Part shown: in pieces, positions 37,379-50,300 of the stretch
Position numbering within the stretch: the first letter of the stretch is position 1
Layout of the letters: every line of letters begins with the position of its first letter
Made by a program: the position numbers and the translations under genes
Notes under the pieces: model-generated
The model's input: only the letters and a program-made list of their open reading frames with translations
What the model was told of the DNA's origin: nothing
Database searches by the model: none
NCBI RefSeq assembly: GCF_900635455.1
Contig: NZ_LR134116.1
Location: 1,736,001 to 1,800,000 of the forward strand
Source of the DNA: Yersinia intermedia
GTDB lineage: Bacteria; Pseudomonadota; Gammaproteobacteria; Enterobacterales; Enterobacteriaceae
Length of the DNA stretch: 64,000 nucleotides
Direction: 5' to 3'

Positions 37379-39655
37379 ATGCTCAATCAAGAACTTGAAC
37401 TCAGTCTCAATATGGCTTTCGCCAGAGCGCGTGAGCACAGACACGAGTTTATGACCGTGGAGCACCTATTGCTGGCATTGCTAAGCAATCCGGCTGCGCG
37501 GGAAGCGCTGGAGGCGTGTACGGTTGATCTGGTGGCGTTACGCCAGGAACTGGAAGCGTTTATCGAACAAACCACACCAACATTACCTGTTAGCGAGGAA
37601 GAGCGTGACACTCAGCCTACGCTCAGTTTCCAGCGCGTGTTACAACGTGCAGTTTTCCACGTCCAGTCATCTGGGCGCAATGAAGTTTCGGGTGCCAACG
37701 TGTTGGTCGCCATCTTCAGTGAACAAGAATCTCAGGCGGCCTACCTGCTGCGTAAGCATGATGTCAGCCGTCTGGATGTAGTGAACTTTATTTCCCACGG
37801 CGCTCGTAAGGACGAACCGGGTCAGGCACCGAATGCAGAAAACCCGGTAAATGAAGAGCAGGCAGGAGGGGAAGACCGTATGGAAAACTTCACCACCAAT
37901 CTGAATCAACTGGCTCGCGTGGGGGGCATTGATCCACTTATCGGTCGCGACAAAGAACTGGAACGTACTATTCAGGTATTGTGCCGTCGGCGTAAAAATA
38001 ACCCGCTGTTAGTTGGGGAATCCGGTGTCGGTAAAACGGCTATCGCGGAAGGTCTGGCCTGGCGTATCGTGCAGGGCGATGTTCCTGAAGTGATGTCGGA
38101 ATGTACATTGTACTCACTGGATATCGGTTCACTACTGGCCGGAACTAAATACCGTGGTGACTTTGAAAAACGTTTCAAAGCGCTGCTGAAACAGTTGGAA
38201 AATGATAAAGACAGCATTCTGTTTATCGATGAAATTCATACCATTATCGGCGCAGGTGCTGCCTCCGGTGGGCAAGTTGATGCAGCTAATCTGATTAAAC
38301 CACTGCTTTCTAGTGGCAAAATTCGGGTCATTGGTTCCACCACTTACCAGGAATTCAGCAATATTTTTGAAAAAGATCGGGCGCTGGCCCGGCGTTTCCA
38401 GAAAATTGATATTACTGAGCCGACGCCGGAAGAGACCGTTCAGATTATTAACGGCCTGAAGCCGAAATATGAAGCACATCATGATGTGCGTTATACCGCG
38501 AAAGCGATACGCGCAGCGGTGGAGTTGTCGGTTAAGTATATTAATGACCGCCATTTACCGGATAAAGCCATTGATGTGATTGATGAGGCTGGTGCGCGTA
38601 GCCGCCTGATGCCACTTAACAAACGTAAGAAAACTGTCAATGTGTCAGACATTGAATCCGTAGTGGCTCGTATCGCCCGTATTCCTGAGAAAACCGTCTC
38701 TGCCAGTGATCGTGATGTGCTGAGAAACCTGAGTGACCGGCTGAACATGTTGGTGTTTGGTCAGGATAAAGCCATTGATGCGCTCTCTGAGGCGATCAAA
38801 ATGAGCCGCGCAGGATTAGGGCATGAGCATAAGCCGGTGGGATCATTCCTGTTTGCAGGCCCTACGGGGGTGGGTAAAACGGAAGTTACGGTGCAATTGG
38901 CCAAAGCGTTAGATATCGAACTGCTGCGTTTTGATATGTCCGAATATATGGAGCGCCATACTGTCAGCCGCCTGATTGGTGCGCCTCCAGGTTATGTAGG
39001 CTACGATCAAGGTGGTCTGTTGACCGATGCGGTTATCAAGCATCCTCATGCAGTTTTGCTGCTGGATGAAATTGAAAAGGCCCATCCAGATGTGTTTAAC
39101 CTGTTACTACAGGTGATGGATAACGGCACTCTGACGGATAACAATGGGCGCAAAGCCGATTTCCGTAACGTCATTTTGGTGATGACCACCAATGCTGGTG
39201 TGCGCGAAACGCAACGTACCTCCATTGGTTTTAAACAGCAAGATAACAGCACTGACGCGCTGGAAGAGATCAAAAAAGTGTTTACCCCGGAATTCCGTAA
39301 CCGGTTAGATAACATTATTTGGTTCAACCACTTGTCACCTGCCGTTATCCAGCAGGTCGTCGATAAATTTATCGTTGAGTTGCAGGCGCAATTAGATGCT
39401 AAAGGCGTGTCATTGGAGGTCAGTGAAGAAGCACGTAATTGGTTATCTGATAAAGGCTATGACAAGGCGATGGGCGCACGACCAATGGCGCGGGTAATTC
39501 AGGAGAATCTGAAGAAACCGCTGGCCAACGAGTTGTTATTTGGTTCTCTGGTTGATGGTGGCTCGGTCACTGTTGGGCTGGATAAAGAAAAACAACAACT
39601 GGCTTATGAGTTTCAGAGTGCGCAGAAACGTAAAACTGAAGGTGCCGTTCATTAA
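37379..39655 (+). CDS. clpA: ClpA, ATPase subunit of the ClpAP protease
   Basis: A 758-residue Hsp100 unfoldase, same length as E. coli ClpA. N-domain (two Clp-N repeats), first AAA module with Walker A GESGVGKT (213-220) and LFIDEIH, second AAA module with GPTGVGKT near 495 and LLLDEIEKAHPDVFN, and the IGF/IGL-type loop that contacts ClpP (here TSIGFKQQ). The ATG at 37379 has GGGAGGT upstream; the GTG at 37373 is too close to it. A strong terminator follows at 39733. Confidence 0.97.
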   Translation: MLNQELELSLNMAFARAREHRHEFMTVEHLLLALLSNPAAREALEACTVDLVALRQELEAFIEQTTPTLPVSEEERDTQPTLSFQRVLQRAVFHVQSSGRNEVSGANVLVAIFSEQESQAAYLLRKHDVSRLDVVNFISHGARKDEPGQAPNAENPVNEEQAGGEDRMENFTTNLNQLARVGGIDPLIGRDKELERTIQVLCRRRKNNPLLVGESGVGKTAIAEGLAWRIVQGDVPEVMSECTLYSLDIGSLLAGTKYRGDFEKRFKALLKQLENDKDSILFIDEIHTIIGAGAASGGQVDAANLIKPLLSSGKIRVIGSTTYQEFSNIFEKDRALARRFQKIDITEPTPEETVQIINGLKPKYEAHHDVRYTAKAIRAAVELSVKYINDRHLPDKAIDVIDEAGARSRLMPLNKRKKTVNVSDIESVVARIARIPEKTVSASDRDVLRNLSDRLNMLVFGQDKAIDALSEAIKMSRAGLGHEHKPVGSFLFAGPTGVGKTEVTVQLAKALDIELLRFDMSEYMERHTVSRLIGAPPGYVGYDQGGLLTDAVIKHPHAVLLLDEIEKAHPDVFNLLLQVMDNGTLTDNNGRKADFRNVILVMTTNAGVRETQRTSIGFKQQDNSTDALEEIKKVFTPEFRNRLDNIIWFNHLSPAVIQQVVDKFIVELQAQLDAKGVSLEVSEEARNWLSDKGYDKAMGARPMARVIQENLKKPLANELLFGSLVDGGSVTVGLDKEKQQLAYEFQSAQKRKTEGAVH

Positions 39656-39732
39656 ATGTAATATGCCCCCAATAGCGAGTATCGGGTGATATAGACGTTA
39701 CACCGTTACAGCGTCAAGTATATCGGGCAATA

Positions 39733-39769
39733 AAAAAGGGCGATAAGCTATAAACTTATCGTCCTTTTT
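39733..39769 (+). terminator. terminator of clpSA
   Basis: Stem of 15 bp, AAAAAGGGCGATAAG / CTTATCGTCCTTTTT with one G-T pair and a 7-base loop, followed by TGTTTT. Confidence 0.85.
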
Positions 39770-39856
39770 GTTTTCCACAATTAGTGACTTTGCATTTCAC
39801 TATTGATTTCACGATGAATAAACCTACTCAATCGGTAAACAAAAGAAAACGCAAAA

Positions 39857-39882
39857 CGCCCTTGCCATAAATGGGAAGGGCG
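39857..39882 (-). terminator. terminator of infA
   Basis: Stem CGCCCTT...AAGGGCG with further pairs and a 4-base loop; on the minus strand it is followed by TTTTGCGTTTTC. About 60 bp past the infA stop. Confidence 0.7.
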
Positions 39883-39941
39883 CCGGAGGGGGACTACATC
39901 CTCAGAGCTCGCCAGTCTTAAACTGACGACAGATTAGCCGA

Positions 39942-40178
<237 letters not shown>

Positions 40179-40326
40179 CTACCTTAGTTTTTAACCGGCA
40201 AGATAATGCCGAAAAACCCACATTATGTAAAGAAGTGTTGGCGGTCATCGCACCATTTCAGCAAAATTAGTCTGCCGGTAAGAGGGGATAAAGCCTAATG
40301 TGGGGTACTTTCTCAACGGTTGATCT

Positions 40327-41037
40327 TTACTGCATCGTGGATGAAAAATTCAACGATTGCGGTAACCAGCATTCAGCCGGTAGTGGACTAAACTGGAGTT
40401 GACTCAACTGCTGCATAAAAAAGTTTCGTGGGATCTCAATCGCACCCAGCGACGCAGTGTGAGCGTTGAGGACCTGACAGTCAATCAGTTCTCCACCCTG
40501 ACGGGTAAAATGATGACAAAAAACCATTAATGCGCTTTTTGAAGCATTGTCAGCTCGGCTAAACATCGATTCTCCACAAAACAGTTTACCCATTGCAATG
40601 CCATACAATCCGCCAACCAGTTCATTTTCCAACCAAACTTCAACCGAATGCGCGTGCCCTAGGGCATGTAATTGGCAATAAGCTTGCTGTACATCTTCGC
40701 CAATCCACGTCCCCTCATCACGTTGCGAAGCACAAGCTTTGACGACATCGGCAAAAGCATGGTTAAGCGTGAGGTGATAAGGGCAACGGCGCAGAAAGCG
40801 GCGCATACTGCGGCTAATATGCAAATCTTCTGGGAATAACACCGCGCGCGGGTCCGGTGACCACCATAAGATCATCTCCCCAGGGCTAAACCAAGGGAAA
40901 ATCCCTTTCTGGTAAGCTGCCAGCAGGCGAGGAGCGGCTAAATCGCCCCCAAGAGCCAGCAAACCATTAGGTTCGCGCAGTGCCAGCTCAGGTGAGGGAA
41001 AGGCAAATGATTGAGAAGAGAGCTGTGTGATGCGCAT
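40327..41037 (-). CDS. aat: leucyl/phenylalanyl-tRNA-protein transferase
   Basis: A 236-residue enzyme that adds Leu or Phe from charged tRNA to proteins with N-terminal Lys or Arg, creating N-degrons read by ClpS. Conserved [14 protein letters not shown] [23 protein letters not shown], and [21 protein letters not shown] with [14 protein letters not shown]. coli Aat has 234 residues. The ATG at 41037 (MRITQLSS) is chosen because AGGGGG lies just upstream; the longer frame to 41136 has no such site. Its location near clpSA groups the N-end-rule genes. Confidence 0.95.
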   Translation of the reverse strand: MRITQLSSQSFAFPSPELALREPNGLLALGGDLAAPRLLAAYQKGIFPWFSPGEMILWWSPDPRAVLFPEDLHISRSMRRFLRRCPYHLTLNHAFADVVKACASQRDEGTWIGEDVQQAYCQLHALGHAHSVEVWLENELVGGLYGIAMGKLFCGESMFSRADNASKSALMVFCHHFTRQGGELIDCQVLNAHTASLGAIEIPRNFFMQQLSQLQFSPLPAECWLPQSLNFSSTMQ

Positions 41038-41241
41038 AAATCCCCCTGGTAATATCTTCAAGCCCATCGCCTTCGAACTTAAAATCACAGCATTGTTAGC
41101 TGCCATGCTAAGTTCGCTGGGTATAATAAATAACAATGAATACCACTTTTTCTTCAGTGGTTTTTATTCATATTAGCGCGAATGATGCTAATTACCTGCT
41201 CGCATTCAGGTGACTCACCCACAATTCACGCACTGCACTGT

Positions 41242-42966
41242 TCAATGGCGTTGATGGAATTGGTAATAGCGCCCTTTGTTGTGCAGTAAACTATGGTGAT
41301 CACCTTGCTCAACAATCTTGCCACCATCCATCACACAGATTCGGTCCATATATTCCAGCCCGTACAAGCGATGAGTGACAATGATCAGGCTCTTGTGCTG
41401 ACAGTGCTGGCGGAGTAGCGCCAGAATTTGTTGTTCCGTTTCAGCATCTAACCCCTCAGTCGGCTCATCAAGTAGCAGCAGTGGGGCCGGATGTAGCAAG
41501 GCTCGAGCAATCCCCAAACGCCGTTGTTCACCGCCAGAGAGTGGCCGACCGCCATCCCCCATCCAGGCATTCAGCCCCTCACTGTTATCCAGCAAATTAG
41601 CTAACCCGACTTGTTCCAAAACCGTTTTCAACTGTGTATCAGACGCAGCGGGGCAAGCCAGTAACAGGTTTTCACGTAGCGTACTGCTAAAGACATGTAC
41701 CCGCTGGCTAACCACTGTCATCATCTGGCGCAAGGTGTTTTCGTCATAATTGGCCAAGGGTTCCCCATTAAGCGTGATACTGCCTTGGCTGGCATCCCAG
41801 GCACGGGTTAATAATTGTAACAATGTGGATTTTCCACAGCCAGTGCGCCCAAGTAGCGCAATATGCCCCCCTGCGGCCAGTGACAGCGATATATTCTGTA
41901 GAACGGGTAATGGCTGCTGCGGGTAGGTAAAACTCAACCCTGTCACTTCTAGCGCCACCTGTGAGGTAACCACTGGGCCATTGGTCGGGAATGTCACTTC
42001 AGGCTGTTGTTCCATCAATTGCGCTACGCGGGTCGCGGAAGCGATAACTTGCCCTAAGTGTTGGAATGCACCAGCCACCGGCAGCAAGGCTTCAAATGCG
42101 GCTAAAGAGGTAAAAACAAAGAGTGCCAGTAATGCCCCGGGTGGGTTATTCCCGCCAATACCGTCAGCGGCGAGCCATAAAATTAGCGTGACCGTCAGGC
42201 CAGTAGCCAGAATCATTAACGCCTGCGCTAAACCAGCCAAGGATGCTTGCTGTTGTTGGCGCTTCATCCAGCGTTGCTCAATATCTTGCAAAGAAGCACG
42301 GAATTGCTGCAACGCACCGAATACCAACAACTCGGCCTGCCCTTGTAACCAAGAGGTCAGTTGCGAACGATAAAGACCACGCAGGTCCGTCAGGTCACGA
42401 CCAATGGGCTTACCGGCACGATAGAAAATCAATGGAACTAACAGTAATAACCCCAGCAGGATGGCACCCAGTGTCAGGGCCAGATTGACATCCAGATAGC
42501 TCAGACCAAACGTCACGGCGGCAATAATTGCGATGGCAGCCACCAGCGGTGAGATGACGCGCAGATAGAGATGATCGAGGGTATCGACATCGGCGACCAA
42601 GCGGTTCAGCAGTTCACTTTGGCGGAAACGGGCAATCCCGGCAGGGGAGAGTGGCAGGATCTTCTGGAAAGCGAAGACCCGCAGATGTGCCAGAACACGG
42701 AATGTCGCGTCATGGCTGACAACTCGCTCCGCGTAACGGCCTGCCGTACGGGTGATTGCCGCCCCTCGGACGCCGGCAGCTGGCAGCAAGTAGTTAAACG
42801 TATATAATCCAGCAGGGCCAGCGATGGCGGTACCTGCAAGGAACCAACCTGATAATGTCAGTAAGCCGATACTCGCCAGCAGCGTGACAATTGCCAGCAC
42901 GATACCCAGACAAATCAGGAACCAATGGCGGCGATACAACGCCAAAAAAGGAAGAAGTACGCGCAT
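41242..42966 (-). CDS. cydC: CydC, half-transporter of the CydDC heterodimer
   Basis: A 574-residue ABC exporter subunit: six helices (about 1-310), then the ATPase with GRTGCGKST and LSGGEQRRLGIARA. E. coli CydC has 573. CydDC exports glutathione and cysteine to the periplasm and is needed to assemble cytochrome bd and c-type cytochromes. Starts 2 bp after the cydD stop, so the pair is translationally coupled. Confidence 0.96.
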   Translation of the reverse strand: MRVLLPFLALYRRHWFLICLGIVLAIVTLLASIGLLTLSGWFLAGTAIAGPAGLYTFNYLLPAAGVRGAAITRTAGRYAERVVSHDATFRVLAHLRVFAFQKILPLSPAGIARFRQSELLNRLVADVDTLDHLYLRVISPLVAAIAIIAAVTFGLSYLDVNLALTLGAILLGLLLLVPLIFYRAGKPIGRDLTDLRGLYRSQLTSWLQGQAELLVFGALQQFRASLQDIEQRWMKRQQQQASLAGLAQALMILATGLTVTLILWLAADGIGGNNPPGALLALFVFTSLAAFEALLPVAGAFQHLGQVIASATRVAQLMEQQPEVTFPTNGPVVTSQVALEVTGLSFTYPQQPLPVLQNISLSLAAGGHIALLGRTGCGKSTLLQLLTRAWDASQGSITLNGEPLANYDENTLRQMMTVVSQRVHVFSSTLRENLLLACPAASDTQLKTVLEQVGLANLLDNSEGLNAWMGDGGRPLSGGEQRRLGIARALLHPAPLLLLDEPTEGLDAETEQQILALLRQHCQHKSLIIVTHRLYGLEYMDRICVMDGGKIVEQGDHHSLLHNKGRYYQFHQRH

Positions 42967-42968
42967 AA

Positions 42969-44735
42969 TTAAAGCTCCTCACTGCGATGGGACAGCAGAT
43001 TGGCAAATGAACCGTCAGACTGGCTGAGTGTGGAGTAATCACCTTTCTGAATCAAAAGGCCACGATCCATTACCCAGATTTGATCATAACCTAGCGTATC
43101 TTCTAACTGATGGGTAACCAGCAGCGTCGTCTGCCTGCGGGAGGCTTCCTCCAGCGCTTTCATCACCAACTGTTCGCTGTGAGCATCAAGGCTGGCGGTG
43201 GGTTCGTCCAGCAGCAATAAGCGGCACGGGTTCAGTAAGGCACGGGCAACGGCAACACGTTGTGCCTGCCCAACGGAGAGACGTGCACTATGGTCGCCGA
43301 CTTCAGTATTCAGCCCTTGTGGCAAATCAGCCAGGAATTCATTGATATAGGCACGCTCCACCGCCTGTTGCAATTGGCTGTGTGACGCATCTGGTTGGCC
43401 CAGCATAATGTTGGCCGCCAGTGTCTGCTCCGGCAAATGTGGGTTTTGGCCAACCCAGCTTAATTGCCTACGCCATGCCTGTGCTTCCAGTTCGCGTAAT
43501 TCAACCCCGTTAACTTTCAGCGAGCCGCGATAAGGTAAAAAGCCCAGCAGCAGGTTGAGTAATGAACTTTTACCTGCGCCACTCAGGCCAACAATGGCAA
43601 CGCGTTTGCCTGCGGGTAATAAGAACGTCAACGGCCCTGCCAATCGGACGCCATTCGGAGCCAGGATTTCCAGTTGATCGGCTTCCAGGGTGATAGCTTG
43701 GTTACCTGTCAGCACTTGGTCACCTTGACCAATTGCTTCGCCTTCGCTACTCAAAAATGTGACCAGCGATTCCGCTGCGCCCACCGCCTGAGCTTTTGCG
43801 TGGTAAAACGTGCCTAAATCTCTCAGTGGTTGGAAGAATTCGGGGGCCAGAATCAATACCAGAAAACCAGCAAACAGGGTGACGCCCAAACCATAACTAC
43901 CAAAGTTCAGTTCGCCTAAATAGGAAAAACCAAAGTAGACGGCAACCACGGCAATGGAGATGGCGGCGAAAAATTCTAGTACGGCTGAAGATAAGAATGC
44001 CATACGCAGCACTTCCATGGTGCGGCGGCGGAAATCTTCTGAGGCGTCGCGAATGTGGTCTGTTTCTGCTTTTGCGCGGTTAAATAACCGTAACGTGTCT
44101 AATCCGCGTAAGCGATCAAGGAAGTTGCCACTCAACCGCGCCAGTGCGACAAAATTACGCCGATTGGCGTCGGCGGCACCCATCCCGACCAGCGCCATAA
44201 ACAGCGGGATCAAGGGCGCAGTGACAAACAAGATCAAACCTGCCACCCAGTTGATAGGGAAGACGGCAATCAGGATGAGCAGTGGAATAAATACGGCCAG
44301 ATACATCTGCGGCAGATAGCGGGAGTAGTAGTCCTGCATATCTTCAATCTGTTCCAGAATGATGGTCGCCCAACTGCCGGCGGGCTTACCTTTCACCCAC
44401 GCAGGGCCGAGCTGTTCTAATCGGTCCAAAACGACATTACGGATCTGCTGGCGAACTTTCATTCCGCAGATAAATCCTACCCGTTCGCGCAACCAGCTGA
44501 TCACCGCGCGCAATGCAAAAGTACCTGCCAGTAACCAAAAATCAGCAGTTAATGCCGCTCGGGGGAGTTTGTCGATAATCAGAGATTGCAGCAGGGTGGC
44601 CAGTAACCATGCCTGAGCGATGATCAATAACCCGCTGAGGAGGCCAAGTAACATGGACAGGCGGAGCCAACGTTGCGCGGGGGCGCTTTGTTTTTTCAGC
44701 CAACGAATCAACTCATACTGTCTTGTTTTATTCAT
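42969..44735 (-). CDS. cydD: CydD, half-transporter of the CydDC heterodimer
   Basis: A 588-residue ABC exporter subunit, same length as E. coli CydD: membrane domain with six helices, then ATPase with GLSGAGKSS and LSVGQAQRVAVARAL, the unusual LSVGQ signature being the one found in CydD. It forms a heterodimer with CydC. Upstream, about 200 bp separate it from the trxB terminator. Confidence 0.96.
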   Translation of the reverse strand: MNKTRQYELIRWLKKQSAPAQRWLRLSMLLGLLSGLLIIAQAWLLATLLQSLIIDKLPRAALTADFWLLAGTFALRAVISWLRERVGFICGMKVRQQIRNVVLDRLEQLGPAWVKGKPAGSWATIILEQIEDMQDYYSRYLPQMYLAVFIPLLILIAVFPINWVAGLILFVTAPLIPLFMALVGMGAADANRRNFVALARLSGNFLDRLRGLDTLRLFNRAKAETDHIRDASEDFRRRTMEVLRMAFLSSAVLEFFAAISIAVVAVYFGFSYLGELNFGSYGLGVTLFAGFLVLILAPEFFQPLRDLGTFYHAKAQAVGAAESLVTFLSSEGEAIGQGDQVLTGNQAITLEADQLEILAPNGVRLAGPLTFLLPAGKRVAIVGLSGAGKSSLLNLLLGFLPYRGSLKVNGVELRELEAQAWRRQLSWVGQNPHLPEQTLAANIMLGQPDASHSQLQQAVERAYINEFLADLPQGLNTEVGDHSARLSVGQAQRVAVARALLNPCRLLLLDEPTASLDAHSEQLVMKALEEASRRQTTLLVTHQLEDTLGYDQIWVMDRGLLIQKGDYSTLSQSDGSFANLLSHRSEEL

Positions 44736-44930
44736 CAGGCAATTTATCTGCGCAGGGAGCTAGAAAATATCAAAAAGTGTCTGTCACCGTTGACGGTGGC
44801 AAACTCGCGAAAGGCAATATTACCTTGTCATGACGCGAGGTGAAACCATTAGGTTGTGATAGCCGCCGCATTCCACAACAGGAGTAATTAACTGTTTTTA
44901 ATTGGGATGCAGGTGAGTGAAAATAAAAAA

Positions 44931-44959
44931 CGGGTGGTTTACTTATCGTAAACCACCCG
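44931..44959 (-). terminator. terminator of trxB
   Basis: Perfect 12-bp stem CGGGTGGTTTAC / GTAAACCACCCG, 5-base loop; on the minus strand TTTTTTATTTTC follows. Confidence 0.9.
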
Positions 44960-44991
44960 CCACATAGCGCTTTGATCCCCGTGCGGAATCG

Positions 44992-46722
<1,731 letters not shown>

Positions 46723-47217
46723 ATGATAGATAATAAAAAACGCCCGGGGAAAGAGCTTGATCGTATTGATCGTAACATCCTGAATGAATTACAAAAGGAT
46801 GGACGTATCTCTAACGTTGAGCTTTCAAAACGAGTCGGGTTATCACCAACGCCATGTTTGGAACGAGTTCGCCGCTTAGAGCGTCAGGGTTTCATTCAAG
46901 GTTATACCGCACTGCTTAATCCACAGTATTTGGATGCGTCATTGCTGGTTATCGTTGAGATTACTCTGAATCGTGGCGCTCCGGATGTGTTTGAGCAATT
47001 TAATGCCGCTGTTAAAAATCTTGAGGAAATTCAAGAGTGTCACCTGGTTTCCGGCGATTTCGACTATTTGTTGAAAACCCGCGTACCAGATATGTCCGCT
47101 TACCGTACATTACTCGGTGAGACCTTGCTTCGCCTGCCGGGCGTTAATGACACTCGTACCTATGTGGTCATGGAAGAAGTGAAGCAGAGTAACCGCCTAG
47201 TCATTAAAACGCGGTAA
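46723..47217 (+). CDS. lrp: leucine-responsive regulatory protein
   Basis: A 164-residue global regulator, nearly identical to E. coli Lrp: N-terminal helix-turn-helix (NVELSKRVGLSPTPCLERVR, about 30-49) and a C-terminal RAM domain that senses leucine (GDFDYLLKTRVPD; NDTRTYVVMEEVKQ). It forms octamers/hexadecamers and controls amino acid, fimbrial and transport genes. It lies before ftsK as in E. coli. Confidence 0.98.
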   Translation: MIDNKKRPGKELDRIDRNILNELQKDGRISNVELSKRVGLSPTPCLERVRRLERQGFIQGYTALLNPQYLDASLLVIVEITLNRGAPDVFEQFNAAVKNLEEIQECHLVSGDFDYLLKTRVPDMSAYRTLLGETLLRLPGVNDTRTYVVMEEVKQSNRLVIKTR

Positions 47218-47255
47218 ACAGGCAGGTGCAAAACCTGAGTAATTTGGTTACACTC

Positions 47256-47271
47256 CTGTTTATTCATACAG
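47256..47271 (+). promoter_or_regulatory. LexA box upstream of ftsK
   Basis: CTGTTTATTCATACAG: CTG, ten bases, CAG, with an AT-rich middle. About 70 bp before the ftsK start. Known: E. coli ftsK (dinH) has a LexA-controlled promoter at this place. Confidence 0.75.
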
Positions 47272-47274
47272 TTT

Positions 47275-47300
47275 CAACGCCGGGAGGGTTCTCGGCGTTG
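47275..47300 (+). terminator. stem-loop after lrp
   Basis: 8-bp stem CAACGCCG / CGGCGTTG with a 10-base loop, without T run. It lies between lrp and ftsK and just after the LexA box. Confidence 0.5.
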
Positions 47301-47338
47301 TCACTCATACCAGTTAACAGGAACCTGGAGAGCCTTTC

Positions 47339-50300
47339 TTGAGCCAGGAATATACAGAAGATAAAGAAGTTACTCTGAAAAAACTCAGCAGCGGGCGTCG
47401 TTTACTCGAGGCGGTTTTGATTGTGGTAACGATTTTGGCAGCCTACCTGATGGCCGCGCTGCTCAGTTTCAATCCTTCGGACCCAAGCTGGTCCCAGACC
47501 GCATGGCATGAGCCTATCCACAATCTTGGTGGGGGTATTGGTGCCTGGATGGCCGATACACTGTTCTTCACCTTTGGTGTTTTGGCTTACGCAATCCCTG
47601 TGATTATGGTGATGTTGTGCTGGGCAGCTTTCCGTCAGCGCGATGCCAGTGAACACGTTGACTACTTTGCCCTTTCCTTGCGCCTGATTGGTACATTAGC
47701 CCTTATTTTGACGTCATGCGGCCTGGCTGCATTGAATATTGATGATCTCTATTACTTTGCTTCTGGCGGCGTCATTGGCAGCTTGTTCAGTAATGCCATG
47801 TTGCCGTGGTTCAACGGTGTAGGGGCAACCCTGACGTTGCTCTGTATCTGGGCTGTTGGTCTGACGCTGTTTACCGGCTGGTCATGGTTGGTCATTGCCG
47901 AGAAAATTGGCGGGGTGGTCTTAGGCTCACTGACGTTTATGACCAATCGCTCACGTCGTGAAGAACGCTATGACGATGAAGATGACGATTATCAGGTTGA
48001 AGATTCCGACGTTGCTGAACAAGAACAGAGTGCGGCTTCAAATAAAGCATTAGCCGTAGGCGCGGCTGGTGCCGCACTTGCCGCATCTGCATCTCATGCT
48101 GATGACGACGTGTTATTTTCCGCGCCATCAGCAACCGACACCGCCAATGCTTCTGAGCAGAGCTTACCGCCGGTGTCTGAAACCAATGATGATTATGATC
48201 CATTATTAAGTAGCTTACGTGCGACTGATAATGGCTATCAGCCAACACCTTCCGGGATGCCATCCGAGTCGATTAATAGCCATAGCACGGCACCGATGAC
48301 GCCTAACTCGGCAGCGACACCGCCGTTATATTCGTTTGAAATTCCGCAAGAGACGCCATCACCGGTTCAAACTCGCGTGGCTGCGTCTGTTGAACGGCCA
48401 GAACCGCAAATCGGTGCTTGGGATGTACCACCTGCGCCTGTCAGCCATTCACCGTTCGATTTCTCAACCGCGCAGCGCCAGAGTGATCAGGTCGATAGCG
48501 CTCCTTATAACAACAGCGGTTTTGGTCGTGCTCTTGACGGTTTGGCTGCGGTGAGTTCGGGCAGTGATCCATTGATTAGTGATCCATTGATCAATAGCAG
48601 CTTGTCAAATAATCCATTGTCTCATCACGGTGTGTCGGGAACTGCTGTCGCCGCTGCAAGCGCAGCAGCGACGTTTATGCCAGCATTTACTGCCACCAGT
48701 GACACCAGTTCTCAGGTAAAACAGGGTATAGGTCCTGAGTTACCACGGCCTAATCCAGTGCGTATTCCAACGCGGCGTGAGCTGGCCTCTTACGGTATCA
48801 AGTTGCCTTCACAACGTATGGCGGAGCAGGAACAACGCGAACAAGAAGCGCAAAATCCTCAGGTTAATGCAGCTTCGTTCAGCAACGAGCCTCTATCAGA
48901 AGATGATGATGCGTTGCAGCAAGCCATCTTGCGTAAAGCGTTTGCCGACCAGCAATCCGAGCGTTACGAGCAATCATCAGACGCAGAGGGTAATCCGTTT
49001 ACCGCCCCTGAGCCAGAAGATGAGCAAGCGTTGGAAGAAGCCGCATTACGGCAGGCCTTTGCAACACAACAGCAGCATCGTTATGGGGTGGTTCAGCACG
49101 AAGATTCTACTGACCACGAAGATTCTACTCATCACAAAAATAGTGCCCCTGAAGGAATGCAGCCGGTTGATACCCGTCGTGCTTATACATTCTCGCCGGT
49201 TGCCGATCTTGTTGATGATAGCCCTCGTGAGCCGCTGTTCACGCTTTCTCCCTATGTTGAAGAAACCCCCTCTTCAGCGGTGTCACAAACTATTTTGCCT
49301 GAGCAGTCGCCGCAATATCAGCAGCCGCCAGTGCAGCAAGCACCTTCAGGGCAAGTCACGCCAGTTCAAGCACCCTATACTCAGCCTGCCGTGACCCCAG
49401 CTTATGCTCCGACACCGGTGCCATCTGCTGTTGTGCCAACTGCGCCAGTACCACCTGTCGCACCCATGCAACCAGCGCCGGCAATGGACAGCTTGATCCA
49501 CCCGTTCCTGATGCGTAATGATCAGCCGTTGATTAAACCGACCACACCACTGCCTACGCTTGATTTACTCTCTTCTCCACCCGCGGAGGAAGAGCCGGTT
49601 GATATGTTTGCTTTAGAGCAAACGGCTCGTTTGGTTGAAGCGCGATTAGGTGATTATCGGGTCAAAGCGGAAGTGGTGGGTATCTCTCCAGGGCCGGTCA
49701 TTACTCGCTTTGAGTTGGATTTGGCTCCAGGTGTTAAAGCGTCGCGCATTTCCAATCTTTCCCGCGATTTGGCTCGCTCTCTCTCTGCGATTGCCGTGCG
49801 CGTGGTGGAAGTTATTCCGGGCAAACCTTATGTCGGGCTTGAACTGCCAAATAAGCATCGCCAAACGGTCTATCTGAGGGAAGTGCTCGACTGTGCCAAA
49901 TTCCGTGATAACCCTTCACCGCTCGCTATAGTGCTAGGTAAAGACATCGCCGGGCAGCCGGTGGTCGCCGATTTAGCCAAAATGCCACACTTGTTGGTAG
50001 CCGGTACTACTGGTTCTGGTAAGTCGGTTGGGGTGAACGCGATGATCCTCAGTATCTTGTATAAAGCCACACCGGATGAGGTGCGCTTTATCATGATTGA
50101 CCCGAAAATGCTGGAGTTATCGGTGTATGAAGGCATCCCTCATTTGCTAACCGAAGTGGTTACCGATATGAAAGATGCCGCGAACGCCTTGCGCTGGTGT
50201 GTCGGTGAGATGGAACGGCGCTATAAATTGATGTCGGCGCTGGGCGTGCGTAATCTCGCAGGCTATAACGAACGCGTAGCTCAGGCTGAAGCTATGGGGC

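Noticed and set aside
39656..39941. Search for a tRNA-Ser (serW) gene
   Set aside because: No cloverleaf, no GGTTCGAATCC arm and no CCA end is present.
48777..49394. 205-codon plus-strand frame within ftsK
   Set aside because: An alternative frame of the Gln/Pro-rich ftsK linker; no independent start signal.
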